A stretch of DNA of 64,000 bases from Stenopsyche tienmushanensis (lineage: Eukaryota; Arthropoda; Insecta; Trichoptera; Stenopsychidae): the NCBI GenBank assembly GCA_008973525.1, contig WACJ01000377.1, positions 186,001 through 250,000 on the forward strand, in the 5' to 3' direction. A program made the position numbers and the translations under genes. How positions within the stretch are numbered: position 1 is the first letter of the stretch; each line of letters opens with the position of its first letter. Positions 11,887 through 21,995 of this stretch are shown here, piece after piece. The notes beneath the pieces were generated by a model. The model saw nothing but the letters and a program-made list of their open reading frames with translations. It made no database searches and was not told the origin of the DNA.

Positions 11887-12862
11887 CAGTGCCGCTCAAA
11901 ATTGTTCAAATGTGTTGCCAAACTTTCTTTTCGCTTCGTTTTCTATCGAATCACACCCTTATAGACTTTAAAATATAGTTTTTCTATTATAATTGATAAT
12001 GTGTAAGTATGATTTTTATTGAAATAATAAGTAAGACAAAAAATAGAAAAAAGCATTTGAACAGTTTTGTGCACACAGGCTTCTCTGTCGATATTCACTG
12101 GCTAAATATAACCCTTTTTGTCAGTACATTTAAGAAAAAAAGCCTAGTTTTAATGCGACCTACCGAGTCATCATGTACCGTACGGGAGTCAGCGTTGGCT
12201 CAATCAGTACTATTCCCAAGGGCCTATCCGATTTTTGTTCAAGGAGCTGACTGAGTGGACCAAATTGATAACACCTTGCAGATTGCGGCTCAAGTTAAGG
12301 AATTTCGCCAAGTAGACGTCAGTTGAATAACAGTTGCAAGGGCACTCAGGTATGCTAGTTATCTCTCTGTTAAAAAGGCACTTCTAACTTCGCACCGTTG
12401 CCGGAAAAGGCTCGAATTTGCAAAAACCTACATCAACAGGATTGGAAACAGGTTATCTGGTCAGATGAAACGAAGGTCAATCATATCCTATCGGATGGTT
12501 TGCAATGGAGCTGGTTCAAGGTTGGAAGAAGTCCCGAGAGCAAGTCAACTGAACCAACTGTCAAGCACGAAGGCTGCAAGCATGTTTTACAACTGCATTC
12601 TAATAGAAGGCAACATAGACCAGCCAGGAGCTCTACAAAGCATTCTGGAAAGTGATTTGGAAGAAACAGTTCGATTTTATGGATTGGACAAGACTTTGTT
12701 CCAAAAGAAATGCGACAAAATCACTACGGAACCATATCAAAAGCTCATTTCATTGATCTCTAGTTGATTGCAAGCCGCAATTAATGCAAAAGGTGGCCCG
12801 ACAAAGTACTGACCAAAACTGTTCAAATGTTTTTTTTCTTACTTTTTATTAGAGCGGCACTG
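11887..12862 (+). mobile_element. Tc1-like element, deleted
   Basis: The ends CAGTGCCGCTC (11887) and GAGCGGCACTG (12862) are perfect inverted 11-mers flanked by TA (11885-11886, 12863-12864). A second pair, TTTGAACAGTTTTG at 12056 and CAAAACTGTTCAAA near 12815, is inverted and subterminal; with AAAATTGTTCAAATG at the left end this resembles the IR/DR arrangement of Tc1 elements. The unit is 976 bp, short of the usual 1.3-1.7 kb or so because the middle and end of the transposase are partly deleted. Confidence 0.85.
12330..12812 (+). pseudogene. Tc1 transposase remnant
   Basis: Pieces in order: ALRYASYLSVKKALLTSHRC then KRLEFAK (end of the DNA-binding region); in another frame, DWKQVIWSDETKVN (12440 on), with the first catalytic aspartate in WSDE; back in the first frame, CILIEGNIDQ and YGLDKTLFQ; then a deletion that removes the second aspartate (QDNDPKH) and the glutamate (NPIEHLW); then the C-terminus LQAAINAKGGPTKY with its own stop at 12810-12812. 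A TGA at 12765-12767 sits where arginine is usual, consistent with a C-to-T change. At least two frameshifts, one stop and one deletion: not functional. Confidence 0.85.
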
Positions 12863-12864
12863 TA

Positions 12865-14029
12865 TATGCTTACAGTGTCTGAGCCTCATTTTGACAAAAA
12901 TGTGTTGAGATTATTTAATTTTGGTGTAAATGCATTTTGTACGTATTTGCATTAATTATTTGTACGTGCATATAGCTGTTTAATTAAACGACTGTATGTG
13001 CGATGACTATAATCCCAATGTGGCCCTATAAACTGGAATCCATAGTATTACCAACACCAAGTTAATTGTTATTGTTATTGGCGTTATCTATAATTTTGCA
13101 CTATCTGTACGGTTCAATGCCTAGTAATAAAATTTGGCGGTCGCGTACACCCAATGCAAAAATCACTGTTCACCATACGAATTTAGATGTTTTGGCTATG
13201 CTAAGTAGTTGATAGACTTTTAAAGAGCTAGGAAGTGTTGACCGACTTCAGCAGAGGAAATGACGAAGGGGGGCTCCAGCCTGGGGTCCGTAGCGCATTA
13301 TCGGCGTAGAACACTTATACTTTCCTATCGTCCATAGTACGGCTTCGTACGGCCATAAGTGCTTATTTTATTATTCAATTAAAGAGCCATATAGCGTGCA
13401 ATTATCCATTTAGAGTGTTCGCACTGCCGTATAATGGGATGGACGATGTGCAAGCGACTCGCATTGTCATGCAAAGTGGACCATACGTGGTCACAACTAC
13501 GAGTCACTCGACGCGTGTAAACAAAAACAAACGCACCATTTGACCACCCGCGGTACACTTTTCCACGTCATAATACAGAAGTTTGGCCAGGACACTTAGA
13601 AAGTTCTGGAAAATTGGAAAAGTTCAACGCCATGTTGCGTCCACCAATCCCTATACCACCGCCATAAGTACTCAACCGTACAAAAGTGGCGGATATCAAA
13701 CATTGCCACAGAATTCCTTGTGGATGAAGACCGCAATTGACTTCTGATTTTTTTATAAGCTTTTCGACCACATTTGCTTTTATTCATTGAGCGGTCGTCA
13801 TTTAAATTTTCACCTTATCTTCCTTGATTACAGAGTGTATGATCAAATATTTATATTATGAAATAAATCCTGACCTCTAATTATATGTCCGATCAATCAT
13901 CTACAATTATTTTTAGAAAATGGCAAAAACTACGATTGACTTTCTCGGAATATTTATAGATTTCTGCAGAATCAATGACAGCATCAACCGGGAAAAATAT
14001 GGTGATGCTGACAAAATGTGTGTATTCAA
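12865..14029. other. Higher-G+C island (13.06-13.80 kb), nothing identified
   Basis: From about 13060 to 13800 the sequence is visibly richer in G+C than its flanks, with CpG-containing blocks such as GTACGGCTTCGTACGGCC near 13330. Overlapping minus-strand frames at 13568-13787 (up to 67 codons) have no recognised motif. It could be an old transposon or conserved non-coding DNA. Confidence 0.4.
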
Positions 14030-14290
14030 ATTGATGAGTTAAATTTGTTCTAATGATGATTTGTTGAAGAGGTGACGACGAAAATCAAACAGGGGGGATC
14101 GCTTTGCCCTGATACTTCTTAACATGACCTTGGGAGCAATCAGAGATCAGGTGCGCAAATCCTTAAAAAGATGATGCAATTCATCTAACTTATACGGATC
14201 GTGACGAAATTGAAGTTGGGAATTATAGTGGCGCTTGAGTTTATCGCCAGAGATGCTATTCATACTATTTTTGAACTCAAAATATGAAAA
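14030..14290 (+). pseudogene. Reverse-transcriptase scrap of a non-LTR element
   Basis: The frame around 14085-14150 reads approximately QGGDRFALILLNMTLGAIRD, close to the RxGD...P-L-L-F-N...LE-I-R block of LINE reverse transcriptases. The following IARDAIHTIFELK fits the helix after the catalytic YADD motif. YADD itself is not readable and several stops intervene. A plus-strand relic, possibly of the same broad family as the piece at 63.1-63.65 kb. Assignment is moderate because only one block is clear. Confidence 0.4.
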
Positions 14291-14611
14291 GACTGAATAT
14301 ATGAAAATATCAAAAGTAAATGAGAATATCGAAAATAAATGAACAGGACCTGGAATATGAAGCATTATTATTTGTAACGTAATACACCTATTGAAGATTA
14401 AAAGAAAAGTTCCCTCAAACGGGTCGGGAGGTCATGGACATGTACCACGAAAAGTCGATTATCAGCTTCGTGTAAACTTCCCATCGCACAAAAAAGACAT
14501 AATCTACGCTGTAATAATCAGGTCAACAAGGACACTAAACGTCTATGTCGCGATTTTAACCTTTCCCTTACGATGCTACGTATTTAGTACGCTATGTGAC
14601 ATTCTTAAAAA

Positions 14612-14903
14612 AAGAATCTCCTATCTAAATAACTATATTTTCTACACAAGAGAGATATGGCTGCAGGAGGGACGACTTCCCGCAGCCAAGGCTAATAGAC
14701 GACTCTCCCGACTCTTGCCTCCTGCGCGTCACTACTCAACCGGCAATTGTACACGCGCAAAAAACGATCGGTCGGTAGGCAGGTGAAATGTCTCCGTAGG
14801 GCCACAAGAGATGGCGCTGTTAAAATAATACATTGCACCCGAAGAGAGATGGAAGATGTTTAACAGCTCTACTACGTAGGAATGGTAAATCGCCCATGCT
14901 ACA
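14612..14903 (+). repeat. LTR-like repeat family A, copy 2
   Basis: Shares with copies 1 and 3 the blocks AAATAACTAT, ACACAAGAGAGA, GGCTGCAGGAGGGAC, GACTCTCCCGACTC and GCGCGTCACTAC. With copy 3 alone it shares CAACCGGCAA, AGGGCCACAAGAGATGGCGC, ACATTGCACCCGAAGAGAGA and the end ATCGCCCATGCTACA. The left part corresponding to TGTCCGTTC is missing or diverged. It lies 1.1 kb from copy 3 in opposite orientation, so the two are not the paired LTRs of one element. Confidence 0.65.
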
Positions 14904-16034
14904 ATGGAATATATATATCGATATAGAGAATTGATCTAAATTTATTAAAAATTCATAATAATAACAACTGTCCGTGTTTAATTTTCACATTCATGCTTTC
15001 ATGACATGCATGTCCAAATTTTATATTTGGATTTTATATTGATATATGACGCATATTGAATCCATCAAACACATATATTATACAAGTCACTTTGAAAAAC
15101 TAAAATTAATATTATATTGATATTCTTTGTCTTTACCACATGATGTTTAAGAATTAAATTTAACTAAAAATATTTAAATAGCCTTGAAGTCTACTAAGAA
15201 TTTAAAACTTGATATCTATGTACATATTCTACTTAAAATATACTCAAGCAGCCATACAATTTCTAAGAATATTATATTTTGCTAAAAATACAAGTAAAAG
15301 CTTATAGAAAAATATGTAAATTAAGTTCAATTTATTTATGTTTTAATATTTAGCCGAAGTTAATTTTAAAACAGCCTTCAAGAAGTTATCAAACTACAAT
15401 TTAACAAGAAAATTTATAGAAATAAAAACACTTTATTTTGGATATTTTGGGATAGAGAATTCTTATGATGTCTATCCTAAATTATATTTTGAAATTGATT
15501 CATTATGATTTATTAAAGAAAATATTGTTATTAAGCAAATAGTTGAGATTTCAATAGTAGTTGAGATATATCAATATCGATTATTCGTATGCATTAATGC
15601 AGCCCTTATAATTTGAGCACTATTGAGATATCATATAGGAGAAACCCGATAAACCGTAATGTGGCTTACGTTTGTATATTCAAGTATCCCATAACTCAGC
15701 TTGCGAGTTAACTTGTTCAATGTAACTACAATATGTTGCGTAGTGTAAACGTATCACAATGATGAATTGACTAATTTCCTGGCGTGTTTATAAAATAATA
15801 AGATCAAGCTGGATAAGAGTAGTATTCATTGACGTATCAACGTGTCATTGAATGCAAACTGTAAATACTTAAAATGCGTATTTTACATTTTTCATAATCA
15901 GAATTTAAGCCCGAACCTTAATAATAAAAATCTAAGAACTAACCCACTATATTATCACCTGAAGTATCCTCAATATATTCTATGATTTATAATTTTCATA
16001 TGCTTTAAAAGGATATGTGTAACTACATTGTTTG
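14904..16034. other. A+T-rich spacer between inverted repeats
   Basis: About 1.1 kb lies between two oppositely oriented family A repeats. No gag, pol or transposase sequence was found in it. A TATATATATCGATATAGAG stretch follows copy 2. Transcripts across the whole unit could fold back through the repeats, but nothing shows that they exist. Confidence 0.5.
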
Positions 16035-16411
16035 TGTAGCTTGGGCGATTTGCCATCCCAACGTAGTAGCGCTGTTAATCTGAATAGATTTAATTCGCTA
16101 GATTAACAGTGACATCTCCCGTCTCTCTTCGGGTGCAATGTGTTATTTTAATAGCGCCATCTCTTGTGGCCCTATGGAGACATTGCATCTGCATATCGAC
16201 GGATCGCTTCTTGCGTTGTCGGTTGTGTGGTGACACGCATGAGGCGGGAGTCGGGAGAGTCATCGGTTAGCCTTGACTGCGGGAAATCGCCCCTCCTGCA
16301 GCTAGATCTCTCTCTCTCGTGTGGAACCAATATCAATAGTTATTCTATTCGATACCCGTCTATTCCCATCTATCTGTCCAGCAATATCACGGTCCGATAA
16401 AAGAACGGACA
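16035..16411 (-). repeat. LTR-like repeat family A, copy 3 (most complete)
   Basis: Read on the minus strand it runs from TGTCCGTTCTTTTATCGG (16411) to ATCGCCCAAGCTACA (16035), 377 bp with TG...CA ends as in LTRs. It contains all blocks seen in copies 1 and 2. Relative to copy 2 it has an extra hairpin, CTGTTAATCT (16072-16081) and AGATTAACAG (16100-16109). No flanking target duplication could be recognised. Best read as a solo LTR. Confidence 0.6.
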
Positions 16412-16437
16412 GCGTAAATAACTGACAAACGTATTAA

Positions 16438-16876
16438 CCTTTTGCACTCAAGATGTGACTCTCACTCACCATGTAATATGATGCCGCAACTCGAGAAGTG
16501 ACTCTCGCTCACCACTCGGTTTGGTGCAGAAACTCGATCGATGCAGATCACGAAACAGTCTGCATGTTCGACACTAGTTCGAACTTGGCAGTCGTGACAG
16601 AAAGGCTACTAAGTTTTTTATCCCTATAAGAATGGAACATGCATTTTGGCAATTGTTTTATGAAATATCACACACAGCAAAATCACAGCGACTAATATTT
16701 AAGAAATTTTATTTATAAATGTGTAAAGATATATAAAATGTTAAAATTTAAAAGTTTTTTACATTAATTTTTTTGTGTAATGATTTTAAGTTAGAGGTAA
16801 TAAATTCGCCAAAAGTGCTGCGATACGTCTCGAATTGCTGGTTCGTCGCGCGAAAAAGGGTTTCGAGTGCCTAGGG
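16438..16876. mobile_element. piggyBac-like non-autonomous element, copy 1
   Basis: Flanked by TTAA at 16434-16437 and 16877-16880. Left arm CCTTTTGCACTCAAGATGTG with TGACTCTCACTCACC repeated as TGACTCTCGCTCACCACTCG. Right arm, read inward, CCCTAGGCACTCGAAACCC then CGACGAACCAGCAATTCGAG. Both arms match the element at 40616-41339. TTAA plus CCYTTTGCACTC ends is the piggyBac pattern; there is no transposase. 439 bp. Confidence 0.75.
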
Positions 16877-16880
16877 TTAA

Positions 16881-17929
16881 ATTAAATGTATGTCTATCTG
16901 TTGTCTATAAAATATATAAGGCATATTTTTCGACGTAAAGTAAATTTAACGTTAAAAAATAAACAAATCGAAAATATTCAGTAAATAAATCTACATGGTT
17001 AAAGTGAGATTAGAGTGAGAGAGACAAATCTACACATTCAATAAATTAGAATAAGATATCTTGTCGGTGATCTTTCGTATATTAATATAGATTTAATATG
17101 ATAACATGGAATAATAATTAAGAACGTACATTCCGTATAATGAAATTACGAAATTTTATTGTGATACATGAAAATCAAGTTTTCTTGCTGATCAAGATCA
17201 TTTAAATAAAAGAAATTCACACCATATATATTTATAGTATTTAATAAATAAACATTGCCCATGGACTCACAACGCGATCCAATTTAACCACCATAAATGT
17301 ATAATTAAACGCTCGATGAAATAATTGAAAACACCTGGCGAAAATATCATTAATCACCGTGCCTGTGACGTGTCATCAGAGGCACTCATCGTGTTAAATC
17401 GCGTCTAACATAATGACATTAATTTACTTCACAAATACGCATCGTTACGAGAATATTTTCACTTTTCCCATCAAACTGTATTTAATTTCTTATCATATTT
17501 AATGGTAAAAAATGCAAATGTATGTATTTTTAAGCATGATTTTAATTGATGAATCATGATGAAATGAAAATTTCGCTAGAAAAGTTTCATATGGAGATCA
17601 CCTATATCTGATGTATAAGAAGACTAAAGCCTTTGAAATGTAGCTTATTTATGAAAGCAATGTTTGTATGTCAAGATCCATTTTAAGCTATTGTCGTGTT
17701 AATGTTTTCTTTTAAAGACGACAGATCTGCAAGCATAAGATATTTATTGATGTTAAGATATGTGTTTGGACGTATAAATTAATTATGTAGGTAAACTGGG
17801 TTATGTTGTGTTAAATGAGTATACTTTGCTAGGTCATGGGCGATTCAGTTAAATCTTATTATCATTTAAAGCAAGCATTGCCTCACATCTTCACTCGTCA
17901 CCATCCATTTAAAAACATTACACCTATCA
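16881..17929. other. A+T-rich DNA, nothing recognised
   Basis: No coding frame or known repeat. Confidence 0.55.
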
Positions 17930-18350
17930 GCTTACAATGTACATTTTCTTTTGTCCAAGTTTTCACGCCATGAATTTTCAATTAAAGGAAAAGTCGGCAA
18001 AGAAGGTCGCCATCATTTGTCCAGGAGTAAACGCGGTTGCATAAGGTTTTACCTAGATACGCAGAAATGTTTATAGTCTTTGTTAAGATCGTTAGAGGTG
18101 GACGCCTTGACACGGTTATCACCGGTACGGGCCGCGGGCAGACGACAAACGCCAGCTGCTTCTAATCAAAACACGTTCTCGACAATCACGACCCACATGA
18201 TGATGATGATGACCACGACGGTGACATTAACCAATCGTCACATCTATAATGATTGTTTCGTCAAGTTTCTGGCTCATTTTTCTTATCTGGAACGGTGTTA
18301 TGTACACAATCGATTAGACAATAACACCGCGACGTAATCGATTACGGAGT
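17930..18350. other. G+C-richer island, candidate regulatory DNA
   Basis: This stretch contains CpG-rich blocks (ACCGGTACGGGCCGCGGG near 18121), a short GATGATGATGATGA tract at about 18198, and two ATCGATTA motifs near 18310 and 18337 of the kind bound by homeodomain factors. The 85-codon frame at 18080-18337 has no recognisable domain. Function is inference from composition only. Confidence 0.3.
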
Positions 18351-19089
18351 CGAAATACTGGTTTATTTTTAGAAAACCAAAATAGAAAAGCTGTTTATAA
18401 TAACTTCGATACCCATAATCGCTGCGGAGTGCAATGTGGAATTATGAAAATGTTGGCGGAAAATTTCAACAAGAATGTGCAATTCTATGTTAAGAAAACT
18501 AACCGCATAGAGAAGACACTTCAAAGTGAGATTAATGAGAAATACCGAAACGATGATGAAATGTCTTCCTAGGGCTATGAAGACACTGTTAATCAGTTGC
18601 TTTGTTTTAAATTAAAATATAACATTCCTAAAACATTTATAAGATATCATTATATTTATATAATACTCGACAATAACTTTCTTCGTTTGTAACTAAATGT
18701 ATTTGATGACAAAATGTATTATCTGATTACTTAGATTATCTAAAAATATGTAATCTAAATATTGAAATATTCATTTCTGACACCAGTGAAATATTTATAA
18801 TCAATCTGACCAAAGACGTTCATGTGCAGGGCCGTAACAAAGGGGCGGAAAAGGAGGTGCCTTGGGTGCAACTGAACCCGGTCGAGAATTGCACATGATT
18901 TTTATTTTGCTTAACCATTTTACTTTACATGAATATTGATAATAGATTATGATTCGAGATTACTGGACGTCCCAGTTTCTTACAGGGAACGAACCTCTTA
19001 AGGCTTCACTTTTCAGGTTTGAACTTTCCCTGAACTCGGAGTGTCCAGGCGAAAATCTGTTCATGGACGCTGACCATGCGAATGGATTT
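18351..19089. other. A+T-rich DNA; possible element end near 18828
   Basis: CAGGGCCGTAACAAAGGGGC at 18828 resembles hAT-type termini, but no partner end or target duplication was found. TTTCTGACACCAGTGAAA at about 18776 is shared with 11504. No gene. Confidence 0.35.
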
Positions 19090-19248
19090 CGATCGCGAGG
19101 CGCTCATTCGTTGTGTCAGCGGTCCGAAAAGCGGACCGGTTGAACGCAAATACCTTGTGGCCACTCCAACCATTTTTAGGGCTATTTGCGGCATTTTTGT
19201 TGATAGATACGTACCCGAGACCTTCTATGATCTGTATGATCATGGAAG
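19090..19248 (-). repeat. Dispersed repeat D, copy 1, with hairpin
   Basis: Reverse-complement homology with 21904-21995: CTTCCATGATCATACAGAT, then, after a spacer longer than in copy 2, CAACCGGTCCGCTTTTCGG and CGAATGAGCGCC. At its centre 19120-19138 is a perfect 7-bp hairpin, CGGTCCG-AAAAG-CGGACCG. The several open frames here are incidental to the G+C content. Confidence 0.5.
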
Positions 19249-19535
19249 CCCCCTCCTCCCTGAGATTAATTTACATAAGTGGATCGTGCCAAATAAGGCC
19301 GTGAACGAGACTAGATTCCCCTTTTATCCACCCATAAATTCTATATATTTATCTATCTTACTAATGTATTTCATCTAATTTTAATTTAACAACATCCATC
19401 TATATGTCAGATCTGATACTTTTAGGACTATCATTGTGTACTATTGATACTGGTATAAGGCATAAGTTAGATACTTGCCACGGGCATTGATGATTGATAA
19501 ACATTGATGATTTCTTTTAAAAAAAAAGACAGAGC

Positions 19536-19568
19536 GTGATCCAGATCCAGAGTCTGGATCTGGATCAC
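19536..19568. repeat. Exact 33-bp palindrome
   Basis: Arms GTGATCCAGATCCAGA and TCTGGATCTGGATCAC are perfect 16-mers around a single G. Each arm is itself built of two GATCCA-type units. It lies next to an A-rich run (19519-19528). Too short a loop for a normal stem-loop RNA; could be a recombination or replication product, or a dimeric protein site. Confidence 0.7.
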
Positions 19569-21903
19569 TCCAAATCAATCCAAAATATTTTCCTTTATTA
19601 TAATAAGAGTTAGCTATCCCAGTTTCATTTTGACATCATTAGAATATATTTTTAAGGGGATATCCTTATGAAAAGATGGAATAAATCAGCATCATGGATT
19701 AAAAGATATACGCTAATTATAAATTGCATCTCACATGCCCCGTACACACTCTTATATATTAACGCGTATAACTGCTATCAAATCAAATGTATTCACTTAA
19801 ATTTGTATTATAGAAATATCAGAACAATTCTTCCACATTGGGCTTTGCAAACGAAAATGAATTAAAAGAGTGTTTTAATTAAAATGAAATAAAAGCAGAT
19901 TGGATTATGTGTACCATAAAAATATTGGATTTCATTCTACTTAAAGCTTTTTATCAAAGTTTCCATTATATTGACGGCATTACCATTGTACAATTACAAG
20001 ATCAAATAACGAAAGTTTTAAATGGATTAAATTCTGTTTTGTAACTTCATCGTCAGCGTATTTAAAATTGAGAATCTCTCTAGATGCAGATATATTGAGA
20101 TAACGTTTTAATAGCCAAAACTGCTAACTATTAATGCTTCAATAAGACTGTCGTTAGTATGGTAATATAAAACTCATCTTTAATTATTAATGATGGCATA
20201 AAGTTAAAGTTATCTTCATCGTTAAGTATTTAATATTGTATTTCTCGTATATATGAAGTTATTTAATCGTACGTAATTTTTCTTGGTGTCTTCGTTTTCA
20301 AGGAAGTTTTGGATTACCAAAAACATAGACTAATTAAAATTTCATGTTGTGTAATATTTTTTAATAATAAGATAAATATTCTCGTTTGAGGCTATCTTTA
20401 TGATATTAATTCCTTGGAAATCGTATTAAATTCTATTTTGTTACAGCAATTTTGAATCCAGTCATACAAAAAGGGCTTCGTGTTCGTATATTGCTTATTA
20501 GCTCACATTCCGTAAATAATAACTTAATTAATACAGAAACCTATGAACAATAAATAGTAAAGCTGATACGCCAAGGTAAAATATTTGTTTATCATTAGGA
20601 AAATTGAGAACGTCTGGAACTTAATCAAATCCCAAGAAGATGTATTTACGAGCAAATATACGAAATAGCTATTCATAAACTTCAGTTTATTTGAGAGAAA
20701 ATTACTATCCATTTTTGTGGTCGTTAAGAACATATTAAGGTTCTATTAATTTAATATAGCATCGATTTATGCCAGAATCATCGTGCAAATAATACCAATT
20801 ATGCAAAGAAAAACTGGTTAAATAAGCAATATTATAGTGTAATTTATGCAAGTATTTTGCTTCGAAGCGACAATTATTATTAACAAAAGTACTAATAAAG
20901 TACTTACACTACGTCGATTAATTAATACTATGTGCACTTTATTCATGAACGAATTAATTTGAATAAATCAATCGCATTCCTCATATATATTTCATTGTTA
21001 TTCAATGCGTAACATCGGATGGGTAAAAAGATATTCATAGATTAAGTACAACGCCGATTCTCAAACAATCAATGTACGAATGTAATGTAATAATGGTTAC
21101 ATTTAATTGAATTCTATTTTAGTGTAGATAATTTATTAGAAGCATGTGGACGGTGTTCAATGCTAGTGATACCCATATCAACGATGAAGGTTTACTAAGG
21201 ATTTCGGTTTATACGAAATTAAATTACATGAAAACTTAGACCATTTACATATACGATACCTATAATATATATACAGACAATGGTTAAAATTATATGATTG
21301 TTATTGGAATTCAAGATGATTGAAATAGTTTATTGCGATTGGCAGACACGTGAGCAATGGCAGCCAAAGGCTGCTCATCAAACCCAATTTCTTCTGTCTA
21401 ATCATAAAGTATTTCATAGATTTTTGTTATAAATGCAAGCAAAAATCTAAAATTTACATCACAGTTATTTTATTAATAATCCAATTCATAACCTTTTTTT
21501 AAAAAAAGTTATATAACACTATTTTAAATATAAAATCCTCATAAAGCTTAAGTTTCAAGACGTTATATAGTATTTGTTTGGCAGTCATCAATAGTGAACG
21601 TTCTCGATGAATTTGTAAACATATAATAATAATCTGCTCGTTCGTTTACAAAAAAAAGACATTGGGTAGCAGAGTTTATATGAAGCCATACGAACTGCCA
21701 AGACAAACAACGATGCCGTGTTTGCTCACAATGGAACGAAAACAGGAAGATTTTATAGCTAAAAACTAGCTAAGATACTAGCATAAATCAGTAAGATTGA
21801 TAAATATGATAAATAGTTTTTATGGATGGGGGGAGGGGAAAATCTAGACTTGTTCGCGACCTCATTTGGTGCGAGTCACCTATGAAAGTTAGCCACTGAA
21901 AGA
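19569..21903. other. A+T-rich DNA; repeat C copy 2 at 21338-21378
   Basis: GATTGGCAGACACGTGAGCA and GGCAGCC at 21338-21378 resemble 3409-3452. The rest is A+T-rich without frames, repeats or RNA features that I can support. Confidence 0.5.
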
Positions 21904-21995
21904 GCTTCCGTGATCATGCAGATTAAACAGTCACAAAGTTTGTGTGTCCAACCGGTCTGCTTTTCGGACCGCTGATTTGACGAATGAGCACCTTA
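21904..21995 (+). repeat. Dispersed repeat D, copy 2, with hairpin
   Basis: Matches the minus strand of 19090-19248: CTTCCGTGATCATGCAGAT, CAACCGGTCTGCTTTTCGG and CGAATGAGCACC. The hairpin at 21953-21971 is kept (CGGTCTG-CTTTT-CGGACCG), with one arm base changed so that G pairs with T, a change that still allows pairing in RNA. Orientation is opposite to copy 1, 2.7 kb away. Confidence 0.5.

Noticed and set aside
14391..14786. 131-codon plus-strand open frame
   Set aside because: Its second half is LTR-like repeat A sequence that is also present in two other copies in other frames, so the frame is incidental.
18828..19268. hAT-like pair of ends CAGGGCCGTAAC and CAGGGAGGAGGG
   Set aside because: The two ends match for only about five bases and the flanking octamers do not agree.
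19076..19378. 100-codon frame and overlapping frames
   Set aside because: They cover repeat D and its hairpin; the openness follows from local G+C content and is not preserved in the second copy.
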